A DNA stretch of 64,000 nt from assembly GCF_001429285.1 (NCBI RefSeq), contig NZ_LMJJ01000040.1, positions 437,989 to 501,988 of the forward strand, read 5' to 3'. This DNA is from Ensifer sp. Root278. GTDB taxonomy: Bacteria > Pseudomonadota > Alphaproteobacteria > Rhizobiales > Rhizobiaceae. The notes beneath the pieces were generated by a model, which worked only from the letters and a program-made list of their open reading frames with translations, did not search any database and was not told where the DNA came from. The translations under genes were made by a program, and so were the position numbers. Each line of letters begins with the position of its first letter. Positions within the stretch are counted from its first letter, which is position 1. Below are positions 53,721-62,169 of the stretch, piece by piece.

Positions 53721-54073
53721 GGTGTCGGGTTCAGGGGCGATATCGCGCCCGGCCAGGGGAGGCGTCGGGCACCGGTGTAGCGGGTAATCGCGCTGGGTCT
53801 TTGCGGCGCGCCGCCGTCGTTTTCCCACTGTTCGAGATTTGCGGTTTCAATCTGCCGCGGGGTGCGCAGCCCATCCCGGTTCTGCAGTTCAGCAAGCAGG
53901 ATATCCGCGGTGGTAACGCCCGCCTGGAACCTTCTGACAAGGAAGACGGCGGCAAGGCGAAGGCTGTCTTGATCGTCAAGGTCGACGCGCTGATGAAAGC
54001 CCGCGCGCCGCAACACGCCATCGAGCATTGCCAGGTCGGAGGGAGCCAATGGATGCCGCTGAGCGGGTGACAT
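53675..54073 (-). CDS. small rhizobial protein, function unknown
   Basis: A 132-residue protein. AGGAGGT lies six bases before the start, one of the best ribosome-binding sites in the window. The central part (LAMLDGVLRRAGFHQRVDLDDQDSLRLAAVFLVRRFQAGVTTADILLAELQNRDG) is helical and acidic/basic mixed, and the last 35 residues are Pro/Lys/Arg-rich and encoded by the tandem repeat. No family is recognised beyond a vague likeness to rhizobial hypothetical proteins. It starts a leftward cluster of small genes by position, but has its own leader and is separated from rpsU by a RIME1 copy. Confidence 0.55.
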   Translation of the reverse strand: MSPAQRHPLAPSDLAMLDGVLRRAGFHQRVDLDDQDSLRLAAVFLVRRFQAGVTTADILLAELQNRDGLRTPRQIETANLEQWENDGGAPQRPSAITRYTGARRLPWPGAISPLNPTPRPGKRPKSGKVPKS

Positions 54074-54172
54074 GAAGCCACCTCCTGTTGACGGGAAACG
54101 TCGTTTTCGGCGCGTCCAGGGCGCCGTACGTTCATCTGAACGCACAAAGGACTCTCCGACAATTCTCTCCTA

Positions 54173-54273
54173 CTGCATGTCTCCTTCAATCGATCTCGAT
54201 TTAAGGACGAAGACTTGCAGCAAGTCAAAGTCTACGGCGACCTTTGCGCGTCTGATAAGACGCGCGGCGCTGT
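54173..54273 (+). repeat. RIME1-type element, copy E
   Basis: A copy that keeps both palindromes but with more changes: the first arms read CTGCATGTCTCCTTCAATCGA and TCGATTTAAGGACGAAGACTTGCAG, and the outer arm of the second has drifted (TCTACGGCGACC and GGCGCTGTCGG). It lies between the two small leftward genes at 53675 and 54334, in the orientation of the other copies. Confidence 0.85.
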
Positions 54274-54333
54274 CGGTGCTTGCGCAAGTCCTTATTCCCA
54301 TGTCCGGGCTTGCGCGTTCGGTTTCAGTCGATA

Positions 54334-54555
54334 TTACGGCCGGCGCGATTTTCGGGATGGTTTGCTTGCGGGCACCTCCGCAGGCGGTTCGGCGGCGGCG
54401 CGCTCAAGGCGCTGGGCCTTGAGCTTCTCGGTCTTCTTGTCGCGGGCGATCTTTTCGGCAGCAACGATTGCTCTCGCCGTGTGATCGGTGGCGGAGGCCT
54501 TCTCGCTCGCGGAGGTCTTGGCCGGTTTAAATGCCGTGTTGGGGTGTGGCGTCAT
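54334..54555 (-). CDS. small lysine/alanine-rich protein
   Basis: A 73-residue basic protein, strongly helical (TARAIVAAEKIARDKKTEKLKAQRLERAAAEPPAEVP) with a Lys/Arg/Ser-rich tail (KPSRKSRRP). The leader has CAGGAGA before the ATG, close to that of the neighbouring gene at 54884. The location beside rpsU and the charge suggest a nucleic-acid- or ribosome-linked role, which is inference. No family recognised. Confidence 0.6.
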   Translation of the reverse strand: MTPHPNTAFKPAKTSASEKASATDHTARAIVAAEKIARDKKTEKLKAQRLERAAAEPPAEVPASKPSRKSRRP

Positions 54556-54598
54556 GACCTGTCTCCTGAAACGGGCGGATTTTTGCCGACCCCAAGCC

Positions 54599-54838
54599 TC
54601 AGCGCGAAGGTCGCGCTGCCTTCTTGGGTCCCGGCAGCAGGCCTTCGCGCTGGAGCTTCTTGCGCTGCAGCTTGCGCTGGCGCCGTACCGCTTCTGCCTT
54701 TTCGCGGACGCGCTTTTCCGAAGGTTTCTCGTAGCTGCTGCGCGCCTTGAATTCACGGAACAGACCCTCGCGCTGCATCTTCTTCTTCAAGATGCGCAAG
54801 GCCTGGTCGATGTTATTGTCCCTAACGAGTACCTGCAA
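54599..54838 (-). CDS. rpsU: 30S ribosomal protein S21
   Basis: A 79-residue basic protein starting [56 protein letters not shown], the well-known S21 pattern, which helps mRNA selection on the small subunit. Rhizobia often carry two or more S21 genes; this is a longer-tailed one with [14 protein letters not shown] at the end. The start is a TTG with AGGAGA seven bases upstream, unusual for a ribosomal protein. It sits among other small leftward genes. Confidence 0.95.
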   Translation of the reverse strand: MQVLVRDNNIDQALRILKKKMQREGLFREFKARSSYEKPSEKRVREKAEAVRRQRKLQRKKLQREGLLPGPKKAARPSR

Positions 54839-54883
54839 AAGATGTTCTCCTGTTGTCGGTCGCGGCTTTCCCTGTAGCCGCGG

Positions 54884-55156
54884 TTATCTGCCGGGTTTGG
54901 TGCTCAATTTTTTGAGCCAGGGCCCGGTGATGGCCGCCTGGGGGGCGTCCTCTTTCGAAGTCTCGGCATGCTCGATGTCAGTCTCCAGCACGCAGCGTTC
55001 GAACGTCTCGCCTTCGACCCTTACGCGAAAGCGCGCCTCGCCACGATCATTGGGCAAAAGGCCGACGATCAGACCAAGACGGCTGTTCAAGGTCGACTGA
55101 GCGGCACTCGCCCTCAGCGTGACCTTGTCGCCAATCTCATAGGTTTTGCGGCTCAT
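54884..55156 (-). CDS. small protein with KOW-like N-terminus, function unknown
   Basis: A 90-residue protein, MSRKTYEIGDKVTLRASAAQSTLNSRLGLIVGLLPNDRGEARFRVRVEGETFERCVLETDIE, whose GDKVTL and GxIVGLLPND pattern suggests a small beta-barrel of SH3/KOW kind that could bind nucleic acid or protein. AGGAGA precedes the start at good spacing. It lies between cspA and rpsU on the same strand, a place also seen for such genes in other rhizobia as I recall. Function unknown. Confidence 0.6.
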   Translation of the reverse strand: MSRKTYEIGDKVTLRASAAQSTLNSRLGLIVGLLPNDRGEARFRVRVEGETFERCVLETDIEHAETSKEDAPQAAITGPWLKKLSTKPGR

Positions 55157-55275
55157 GGTGGTCTCCTGAAAAGGGCCCTGAGACGCAAAAAGGCCGGGTT
55201 GTTCCCCGACCTCTTCCCGTCATTCAAGCGCCTCCCTGCCAGTACATCCGTGGTCAGAGGAGGGCGAATGACAAA

Positions 55276-55485
55276 TTATTCGGCCCTGAGATTGTCGGCC
55301 GAGCTCTTGCCCGTTCTGCGGTCGGCAACAACGTCAAAGGTCACTTTCTGACCTTCGTTGAGCGAGCGCATGCCAGCCCGTTCGACCGCGGAGATGTGTA
55401 CAAACACGTCCGTGCTGCCGTCGTCGGGCTGAATGAAGCCGAAGCCCTTGGTGCCGTTGAACCATTTTACCGTGCCTGAAGCCAT
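55276..55485 (-). CDS. cspA: cold-shock domain protein
   Basis: A 69-residue protein made of one cold-shock domain: [37 protein letters not shown] holds RNP1 (KGFGFI) and RNP2 (VFVHI). It binds single-stranded RNA or DNA and acts as an RNA chaperone. AAGGAAA lies before the start. The region upstream (55486-55740) is unusually AT-rich and may contain a long leader or the promoter. Confidence 0.95.
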   Translation of the reverse strand: MASGTVKWFNGTKGFGFIQPDDGSTDVFVHISAVERAGMRSLNEGQKVTFDVVADRRTGKSSADNLRAE

Positions 55486-55982
55486 GACGATTTCCTTTCA
55501 ATCGCTGAATTTACCAGAAATATTTCTCTGGCGGTGATCGATATTTGAGAGGAGATCTGGCCGCGCGGAAGCGCCGTGTCAAAGGTCACAAGCAATATTC
55601 GATGAGGTGATATATAGACGATACTTTTTGAAACTCAATGAAAATATTAAATTATTTGATTTTGAGCGATCGCGAAAACATCTGCAAAGGCCTGAAATGG
55701 CGGGTTTTTCGTCCATTTATTTTTCTTGTTATTCAAGCTGATACGGCTTCTCGAGAGCCAGACGCTGTGCGCGTGAGCCACGCCGCGACCCGGCGTTGCG
55801 CGGTGCTCCGGACGCATAGCTGCTGAATGAAAAGGCAGGCGCTGCTTTGAGGGCGGGCAAGCGGATTCTTGGATCGGCAAGCGGGCTGTCGCTGGCCATT
55901 TCGACCAAAGCGGCCGGTCGCGACAGGAGGCGCGAAGGTAGAAGGCGGCGGCGCGCTGTCTTCGGCGCACCGCCCCCGCTTG
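55486..55982. other. AT-rich upstream region of cspA
   Basis: About 55600-55740 has far lower GC than the rest of the window. One short frame on the plus strand (55638-55826) is open, but it lacks a convincing ribosome-binding site and seems to reflect the base composition. Leaders of cold-shock genes are often long, AT-rich and structured, so this is the likely regulatory region of cspA. No clear -35/-10 was assigned. Confidence 0.45.
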
Positions 55983-56225
55983 TCAGGCGCTTGTAAAGGT
56001 CTGCGGCGAGACCTGCAATGCGGCGGCGATGCGCTGCAGCTTGGCGGGATCGGTATCGGCGCCAAGCTCGATCTTTGAGATTTCAACTTCCGTCAGGCCA
56101 GTCGTGACCGAGAGATCGTCGACCGTATAGCCGGCGGTTTCACGCGAATGCTTGATGGCGGCTCCGATATTGACGCGGGACAGAGATGCGCCGGGGGCCT
56201 TGGTTAGGTCTTTCTTAAAGGACAT
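55983..56225 (-). CDS. XRE-type helix-turn-helix protein
   Basis: An 80-residue protein. VNIGAAIKHSRETAGYTVDDLSVTTGLTEVEISKIELGADTDPAKLQRIAAALQVSPQTF is a Cro/CI-like helix-turn-helix that fills nearly the whole chain, with no other domain. GGAGA precedes the start. It is the last (upstream-most) member of the small-gene cluster on this strand, 497 bases before cspA. Target genes unknown; self-regulation is plausible. Confidence 0.78.
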   Translation of the reverse strand: MSFKKDLTKAPGASLSRVNIGAAIKHSRETAGYTVDDLSVTTGLTEVEISKIELGADTDPAKLQRIAAALQVSPQTFTSA

Positions 56226-56507
56226 GAAGTGTCTCCTTCGTTGGTCCACCGACAAAGAACATTGTCGGTTGAAGGGGGCCCAAAACTGAAATGCGACTCG
56301 GACAGATGAGCGCGAACCTAGGGCGCCGCTAATATAAGCGAGAAGTTTCCGGGCGCAAGTTTGCGGTCGAATTTTTGTGAAATGCCTATTTAAATCAATT
56401 GTTTATCCTGTGATTTCCGCGCCCGGAGGCCGGTAAATCCCATCGGTCAGGAGCATCATCTCTACGACGCGCCGGTGCTCGACGCAGTGCAAAAACGGCA
56501 GGGAATT

Positions 56508-58094
56508 TCACACAAGGCGAGCCTCGATCAGAAAGGGTCCACGCCGCGACAGCGCGGCATCGAAGAGCGCGGCGAAGGCTTCGCAGGAGGTCGCGACGGC
56601 CGCCTCGACGCCGAAGCCGCGGGCGAGCGAAACCCAGTCGAGCGCGGGGTTGTCGAGGTTCAGCATGCGGCGCGCGTTCGTCCCGATCTCTTCGACGCCG
56701 ACATTGCGCATTTCGGCATGCAAGATGGCGTAGGTACGGTTGGAAAAGATGACGGTGACGATGTCGAGGTTTTCGCGCGCCTGCGTCCACAGGCCCTGAA
56801 TATTGTACATGGCGCAGCCATCGGCCTGCAGGCAGATCACCTTGCGGTCGGGACAGGCGATCGCGGCACCGGTGGAAAGCGGGATGCCTTCGCCGATCGC
56901 GCCGCCGGTCTGCATGAGGAAGTCGTGCGGCGCAGAGAAGGCCGAAAGTGCGAAGTAACGCCGGGCCGAAGTGGCCGCCTCGTCGCAGACGATCGCATTT
57001 TCGGGCACCTTATGGGCGACGATGACGGCGATTGCGTCTTCCGTCAGCGCGCCCGAAGGTTCGCCTTCGTCTGTGGGGACGCTCGGTGTCGGCAGAGGGT
57101 GGGACGGGCTGATGCCGAGTTCGTCGCGCAGCGCTTCGAGCGTTCCCTTCAGGTCTTCACCATGGCGGGCAAGCGTGACCACCGCGCAGCCTTCCGGCAC
57201 CAGTCGGCCGGGCTTTCCGGGATAGGCGAAGAAAGCCACCGGCTCCGGTCCGCCGACGAGGATCAGAACCTTGACGTCGCGGAGCGTTTCGAGCGCCATG
57301 TCGATCGGGTAGGGGATGCGCCGCGGCGCCACCCGCCCGCGGCCGCGCTGGGTGTGGGCGACAAGCACTTCGTTGAAAAGCTGGACGTTGCAGGCTGCCG
57401 CGATCCGCCCGGCGATGGCGAGGCTCTCGGCCCTTGCGGCGGCGCCGCTTAAGACCATGGCGACCCCTTCCGGGTTTGCTCGGACGAGGCGGGCCACCTC
57501 GCGGACCGTCTCCGCACTTGCCGGCCGCGGGGCTTCGACAAGCACCTTTTGCGCAGGCGCGTCGGTGGAAAGCGCGCCCCAGGACGCGTCTGCCGGCAGG
57601 ATCATGGTGGCAACGCCCGGTGGCGTCAACGACGCGCGATAGGCGGCCGCCGCCGTCGGCCTCACGTCGGAGGGATCTTGCACCCGCCGCACCCAGTTCG
57701 ACATCGGGCGGGCCAGGCCCTCGATATCGCTGGTCAGCGGGGCATCGAGCGCAAGATGGTAGGAGGCATGGTCGCCGACGACGTTGATGACAGGCGTGCG
57801 GGCGCGCCGCGCATTGTGCAGGTTGGCAAGGCTGTTGGCGAGGCCGGGACCGGTGTGGAGCAGGGTCGACGCCGGGCGACCCGTCATGCGCGCATAGCCA
57901 TCGGCCGCACCGGTGACGACGCCTTCGGAGAGGCCGAGAATACAGCGCATCTCCGGCTTGCGATCAAGGGCGGCGACGAAGTGCATTTCCGACGTGCCGG
58001 GATTGGCAAAACAGACATTCACATCGTTTGCCAGAAGTGTATCGACGAGGATGTCCGCACCTGTGGTGCGAATAGGTTGGCCGCCTTCTCCCAT
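56508..58094 (-). CDS. acetolactate-synthase-like ThDP-dependent enzyme
   Basis: A 528-residue protein with the three-domain ThDP layout. The N-terminal PYR domain contains VCFANPGTSEMHFVAAL and CILGLSEGVVTGAADGYARMTG, with the glutamate needed to activate the cofactor (SEG). A central domain lies at about 195-330. The PP domain has FALSAFSAPHDFLMQTGGAIGEGIPLSTGAAIA, then VICLQADGCAMYNIQGLWTQARENLDIVTVIFSNRTYAIL (GDG-like ADG, and N at the metal position). It belongs to the large-subunit-only branch near acetolactate synthase and benzoylformate decarboxylase; a small subunit is absent. The reaction is unproven. Confidence 0.82.
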   Translation of the reverse strand: MGEGGQPIRTTGADILVDTLLANDVNVCFANPGTSEMHFVAALDRKPEMRCILGLSEGVVTGAADGYARMTGRPASTLLHTGPGLANSLANLHNARRARTPVINVVGDHASYHLALDAPLTSDIEGLARPMSNWVRRVQDPSDVRPTAAAAYRASLTPPGVATMILPADASWGALSTDAPAQKVLVEAPRPASAETVREVARLVRANPEGVAMVLSGAAARAESLAIAGRIAAACNVQLFNEVLVAHTQRGRGRVAPRRIPYPIDMALETLRDVKVLILVGGPEPVAFFAYPGKPGRLVPEGCAVVTLARHGEDLKGTLEALRDELGISPSHPLPTPSVPTDEGEPSGALTEDAIAVIVAHKVPENAIVCDEAATSARRYFALSAFSAPHDFLMQTGGAIGEGIPLSTGAAIACPDRKVICLQADGCAMYNIQGLWTQARENLDIVTVIFSNRTYAILHAEMRNVGVEEIGTNARRMLNLDNPALDWVSLARGFGVEAAVATSCEAFAALFDAALSRRGPFLIEARLV

Positions 58095-58190
58095 GCGCGT
58101 GTCCCCCGATGGCGTTCACGCATGATAGCTGCAAGTGATGCGGGTGCAAGGTAGGCTTGCGGCGGCGCTCGATGCGCCGCCCAAGTGGGG

Positions 58191-58823
58191 TTACGTCCGC
58201 TGCCAGGCGAGATGGGCGCCGAGCCCGATCAGCACCGTGCCGCCGGCGCGCTGCAGCAGGCGCTGTGCCCGGGTGGAGCGGCGCATCTTGACGACGACGG
58301 CATCGGCGAGAAACACGCAGACGAGATCGGCGGAGGAGAACATCAGGTTGACGACGGTGCCGAGCAGCAGAAACTGCACCCACACCGGGAAGGCGGCGGA
58401 GGCATCGGTGAACTGCGGCAGGAAGGCGACGAAGAAGATCGCGGTCTTCGGGTTCAGAACCTCGACGGTGATGCTTTCGAAGAAGGCGCGGCGGGCCGAT
58501 TTCGCCTCGACCGCGGGCAGGTGGCCATCGCCGCTCGCCTTGGCACGCATCAGCGTGAAGCCCAGCCAGACGAGATAGGCGGCACCGGCTAGCTTCACCG
58601 CGAGATAGAGCGTCGGCACCGCATGGAACAGGATCGAGAGACCGGCGGCGGCCGCAAGGACATGCACGTAACCACCGAGATGGATGCCGAGCGAGGCCAT
58701 CAGCCCGGCAAAGCGGCCGCGCGCCATCGTCTGCGCAGCGGCGTAGAGCATCGCCGGTCCCGGAATATAGGCGAAGATCGCCGTGGTGACGAAGAAGGTG
58801 AGGAGAATGTCGAGCGACGGCAT
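58191..58823 (-). CDS. LysE/RhtB-family amino-acid exporter
   Basis: A 210-residue membrane protein with five or six hydrophobic segments. PSLDILLTFFVTTAIFAYIPGPAMLYAAAQTMARGRFAGLMASLGIHLGGYVHVLAAAAGLS carries the typical PGP turn after the first segment and the GxxxxG loop, and FFESITVEVLNPKTAIFFVAFLPQF carries the NPK motif of the family. It would export amino acids or analogues. It sits just upstream of the ThDP enzyme on the same strand with 96 bases between, but no functional link is proven. Confidence 0.9.
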   Translation of the reverse strand: MPSLDILLTFFVTTAIFAYIPGPAMLYAAAQTMARGRFAGLMASLGIHLGGYVHVLAAAAGLSILFHAVPTLYLAVKLAGAAYLVWLGFTLMRAKASGDGHLPAVEAKSARRAFFESITVEVLNPKTAIFFVAFLPQFTDASAAFPVWVQFLLLGTVVNLMFSSADLVCVFLADAVVVKMRRSTRAQRLLQRAGGTVLIGLGAHLAWQRT

Positions 58824-58940
58824 GGGATACCTCGTCTGCTGATGCGCGGAGTCGTTCTAAGGTCTTGCGCGGGAAAGTTGACGGAAAATCGGAACGTCTC
58901 ATCCATCGGGTGAGATGCTAGACGAGGCGCCCGTTGAGCG

Positions 58941-59564
58941 TCAGACCGGTATCTCCCCGGAGACGAGGCGATCCTCGGGCCGCGCGCTGGCTGCGAGCCC
59001 TGCGGCCACGCCCTGACGATCTTCAATGCTGCGGTTCTGACTGAACTTGCGCTTGCCGTCGAGGCGGTCGATCGGCAGCCGCAGACCGATGATGCCGCGA
59101 AGCTGGGCCTTGACGAAGGCGGGTGGCGCGTCGCTCACCTGCCAGGGTTCGGCACGCGCCGCCTCGTGACGATTGGTCAGGCGGGTGACGACATCGAGAA
59201 GCCGGTCCTCGTCGGTAAAGAACTCGACCTCGCCATAGGCATGCACGGCCGAATAGTTCCAGGTCGGCACGACCTTTCCGTGCTCGCGCTTGGAGGCGTA
59301 CCAGGAGGGGGTGACATAGGCGTCCGGCCCCATGAAGGTCGCCATGGCCGCGCCGATCGGCGCGGTCGTCCCTTGCGGGTTGGCGCGGGCGAGGTGGCCG
59401 TAGAGCGTGCCATGGGGGCCTTCGTCGCGATCAAGCAGCAGCGGCAGCGGCGTGGCCAGCAGGCCATCGGCCGTGGCGGTGACGAAAGTGGAAAGCGATG
59501 CGGCCTCGATGATCGCGTGCAGCACGCTCAGTGTTTCCTTCTTGAAGGCTGCGGGTGTGTACAT
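58941..59564 (-). CDS. PaiB-like FMN-binding negative regulator
   Basis: A 207-residue protein with the split-barrel flavin fold: SLSTFVTATADGLLATPLPLLLDRDEGPHGTLYGHLARANPQ near the start, ATFMGPDAYVTPSWYASKREHGKVVPTWNYSAVHAYGEVEFF in the middle. The WYASKREHGKVVPTWNY segment is the hallmark of PaiB. PaiB-type proteins repress protease and sporulation genes in Bacillus; in Gram-negatives the role is unknown. It is divergent from a MocR-type gene (71-75 bases apart), with CCAGTT repeats between. Confidence 0.88.
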   Translation of the reverse strand: MYTPAAFKKETLSVLHAIIEAASLSTFVTATADGLLATPLPLLLDRDEGPHGTLYGHLARANPQGTTAPIGAAMATFMGPDAYVTPSWYASKREHGKVVPTWNYSAVHAYGEVEFFTDEDRLLDVVTRLTNRHEAARAEPWQVSDAPPAFVKAQLRGIIGLRLPIDRLDGKRKFSQNRSIEDRQGVAAGLAASARPEDRLVSGEIPV

Positions 59565-59599
59565 GATCTCGCTCCTTGTGCTTGCCACTTCATAGAGGC

Positions 59600-59627
59600 A
59601 AACTGGACCAGAACGAATATCCAGTTT
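59600..59627. promoter_or_regulatory. candidate MocR operator with CCAGTT repeats
   Basis: AAACTGG at 59600-59606 and CCAGTTT at 59621-59627 form a perfect inverted repeat with a 14-base spacer. A third CCAGTT follows at 59645-59650, in direct orientation to the second. MocR/GabR proteins bind two or three such repeats, and the position is between the divergent PaiB-like and MocR genes. Confidence 0.55.
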
Positions 59628-59639
59628 CCGTATAAATGA

Positions 59640-61136
59640 GTGGGCCAGTTGGTGACGGAGAGCAACGAGGCGAGGGGCGGGACCACCCGGCGTATCTACG
59701 AAGCGCTGAAGGCGCAGATCCTCGGCGGCACCTATGGTCCTGAGGATCGGCTGCCATCGACGCGGGCGCTGGCGGCCGAGCTCGGCGTCTCGCGCACCAC
59801 CGTGACTGCGGCCTATGAGCAGCTTCTTTCCGAGGGGTTTCTGGAGAGCCGGCAGGGCGCGCCTTCAAGGGTGGCGCTGCTGCATGCGCATGAGGGTGTC
59901 AAGCCACGCCCCGCAGGGACGACTTTCCGGCCTGCGCCGAGACCGGCAGCCCCTGTTCGCCTGTCGCGCTTTGGAGCGGCCCTTGGCGACGGGCCGACCT
60001 GGGTGCCGCCGCAGTCCGGTGGGTTGATCGCCGATTTTCGCTACGGCGACCTGTCGGCCGCCGATTTCCCGGCGGAAGCCTGGCGCCGGTCGGTCAACGC
60101 CGCACTTCGGCGGCGCCAGCCGCGGCTCGCCTATGACGACCCCGGCGGCTCGGCGGAGCTGCGGGCAGCCCTTCAGGCCTATCTCTGGCGGGCACGCGGG
60201 CTCAGATGTGCGCCGGACCAGATCATCATCGTCAACGGTTCGCAGCAGGGACTGGATCTTGCCGCCCGCGTGCTCGTCGACCCCGGCGACCGCGTTGCGA
60301 TCGAGGATCCCGGCTACGTCATGGCGCGCCGGGTGTTTGCGGCCGCCGGTGCTGAGGTGGTTCCGATTGCCGTCGACGGGGAGGGGCTGCGGACCGAGGC
60401 GCTCGCGGGGCTTGACGCCGTCAGGCTCGCCTATGTCACGCCCTCGCATCAGTTTCCGCTCGGCGGCGTGCTATCGGCCCGGCGCCGGCAGGAGCTTCTC
60501 GCCTGGTCGCAACGCAGCGGCGCCTACGTGATCGAAGACGATTACGATGGCGAGTATCGCTACGATATCCGCCCGATCCCGCCGCTGCAGACGATGGGCC
60601 ATGCGGAGAACGTCCTCTATCTCGGCACGATCTCGAAGAGCCTGTCGCCGATGCTCCGGCTCGGTTATCTCGTCGTGCCGCCGCCGCTTCGCGCCGTCTT
60701 CGCCGCCGCCAAGCAACTCGTCGACCGGCATTCGCCCAGCCTCGAGCAGGAAGCGCTGGCGACGATGATTGCAAGCGGGGCCTATGAACGCCACATCCGC
60801 AGGAGCCGGCGCAGCAATGGCCGCCGCCGCGAGGCGCTGCTCGCGGCGCTCAAGGCGGAACTCGGCGACGAGGTGACGATATCGGGCGCCGATGCCGGAT
60901 TGCACGTCGTCGTCTGGTTCGAGCGGCTGGACCGGACGCAGGAAGGCGAACTGATCGCGCGGGCGCGGGCAGCGGGCATCGGCCTTTATCCGATCTCGCC
61001 CCTCTACGGCGCCGATGAAGCCGGTCACCGGCCGGACCGCGCCGGCATCGTCATGGGCTACGCAAGCCTCGAAGTGCCGCAGATCGGTCAGGGTGTCGCG
61101 GCGCTCGCGAAGCTGCTGGGTGATTGGCTCGATTAG
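59640..61136 (+). CDS. MocR/PdxR-family regulator (GntR winged helix fused to aminotransferase-like domain)
   Basis: A 498-residue protein. The GntR domain is RRIYEALKAQILGGTYGPEDRLPSTRALAAELGVSRTTVTAAYEQLLSEGFL. A 50-residue linker precedes a fold-I aminotransferase domain with FRYGDLSAADFPAEAWRRS, LAYVTPSHQFPLGGVLS, and the PLP lysine in YLGTISKSLSPMLRLGY. These proteins sense PLP or amino-PLP compounds and control nearby genes. It is divergent from the PaiB-like gene. The GTG at 59640 is the first start; a GTG four codons later is possible. Confidence 0.9.
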   Translation: MGQLVTESNEARGGTTRRIYEALKAQILGGTYGPEDRLPSTRALAAELGVSRTTVTAAYEQLLSEGFLESRQGAPSRVALLHAHEGVKPRPAGTTFRPAPRPAAPVRLSRFGAALGDGPTWVPPQSGGLIADFRYGDLSAADFPAEAWRRSVNAALRRRQPRLAYDDPGGSAELRAALQAYLWRARGLRCAPDQIIIVNGSQQGLDLAARVLVDPGDRVAIEDPGYVMARRVFAAAGAEVVPIAVDGEGLRTEALAGLDAVRLAYVTPSHQFPLGGVLSARRRQELLAWSQRSGAYVIEDDYDGEYRYDIRPIPPLQTMGHAENVLYLGTISKSLSPMLRLGYLVVPPPLRAVFAAAKQLVDRHSPSLEQEALATMIASGAYERHIRRSRRSNGRRREALLAALKAELGDEVTISGADAGLHVVVWFERLDRTQEGELIARARAAGIGLYPISPLYGADEAGHRPDRAGIVMGYASLEVPQIGQGVAALAKLLGDWLD

Positions 61137-61306
61137 CACCGGCGGCACAAAACGCCATGCAGATCACCATTCGGCGTGGGCCGTGCGTCCACCTGTGATA
61201 GGGTGGGGCTATCTTCCGCCATGGCCCGGCCTCGGGGCGGGCGGCAATGGGAGCGAAAATCACGGGCAGGGACGGAGCGGCGCAGGGGCGTCGACTGGGG
61301 GAGCAG

Positions 61307-61990
61307 ATGGCAGACCGGAGAGTGCAGCCGTTGCAGCCGGGACAACCCGCACCCGCCTTCGAGCTTGCAAGCGCCAATCGGGACGATCCGGTTTCGCTTG
61401 CGAGCCTTCGCGGCCGGCCGTTTCTGATTGGCCTGTTCCGCGGCCTGCACTGCCCGTTCTGCCGGCGCCAGATGCGGCAGTTTTCCTCCGTCGAGCCGGC
61501 ATTGCGCGCCGTCGGCGTGGAAACGCTGGCGGTGGTCAATACTCCTGTCGAACGGGCGCGCCTCTATTTCCGCTTCCAGCCGACGCCGGTCACGGTCCTT
61601 GCGGATCCGGACTGCCAGACGCACAGGGATTTCGGCGCGCCACAGGCCGCGCTGCTTCCGCCCGAAAGTACGGAGACGCCGCAATGGCCCCATCGCACGC
61701 GGCCTGCCGATTTCGCCGCAGCGCGCATCAACCCGACAGGCGAGCTCGCCGAACCGATGCATCCGATGCAGGCCAATAAGCTGCTCAATGCACGCGAAGG
61801 CTTCGAGCCGGACGAGACCGATCTGCGCATCTTTGCCGAACACGGCACGCAACTGGTCGGCCACTTCCTGGTCGATGCAGCCGGCATCATCAGCTGGAGC
61901 GAGATCGAGGCGCGCTTCGGCCCCGACGAACTGGGCGTGTTCCCGAGCGCCGCGGAGATCATGACGGCCGTCAAGAGGGTCGCAACCTAG
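61307..61990 (+). CDS. AhpC/TSA-type thioredoxin-fold protein
   Basis: A 227-residue protein of the peroxiredoxin-like group: VQPLQPGQPAPAFELASANRDDPVSLASLRGRPFLIGLFRGLHCPFCRRQMRQF. The CPFC motif is a disulfide-type CxxC rather than the TxxC of peroxiredoxins. LAVVNTPVERARLYFRFQPTPVTVLADPDCQTHRDFG follows. It may reduce peroxides or disulfides. GGGGGAG sits just before the start at 61307; an ATG 20 codons earlier is less likely. It is followed by hairpins and then a broken gene. Confidence 0.8.
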   Translation: MADRRVQPLQPGQPAPAFELASANRDDPVSLASLRGRPFLIGLFRGLHCPFCRRQMRQFSSVEPALRAVGVETLAVVNTPVERARLYFRFQPTPVTVLADPDCQTHRDFGAPQAALLPPESTETPQWPHRTRPADFAAARINPTGELAEPMHPMQANKLLNAREGFEPDETDLRIFAEHGTQLVGHFLVDAAGIISWSEIEARFGPDELGVFPSAAEIMTAVKRVAT

Positions 61991-61999
61991 TACGGGCAA

Positions 62000-62038
62000 C
62001 CGGCTTGCAAGCCGGGGCCTGCAAACAGGGTGCAGGCC
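62000..62038 (+). terminator. palindromes after the AhpC/TSA gene
   Basis: CCGGCTTGCAAGCCGG at 62000-62015 is a perfect 16-bp palindrome, directly followed by GGCCTGC (62016-62022) and GCAGGCC (62032-62038), a second stem. They lie ten bases after the stop codon. The absence of a T-run makes true intrinsic termination uncertain. Confidence 0.45.
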
Positions 62039-62169
62039 AAGGTCGCAACCGGCCGCGCGTTACGGTTAGCTGCTTGCGCCCTGGCCGGGTCTGCTCACAG
62101 TGGCCAACTCTTCAGTGTGGCGGTGTGGCCTTCATGAGATCTCTTCGCATACATCCCCAGCTTCACGAC

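Noticed and set aside
53279..54070. 263-codon plus-strand frame
   Set aside because: It crosses the tandem repeat and is antisense to the gene at 53675-54073, which has an excellent ribosome-binding site.
55638..55826. 62-codon plus-strand ORF upstream of cspA
   Set aside because: It reflects the AT-rich base composition, has no ribosome-binding site and no motif.
56475..57452. 325-codon plus-strand frame
   Set aside because: It lies antisense to the ThDP enzyme and shows no domain.
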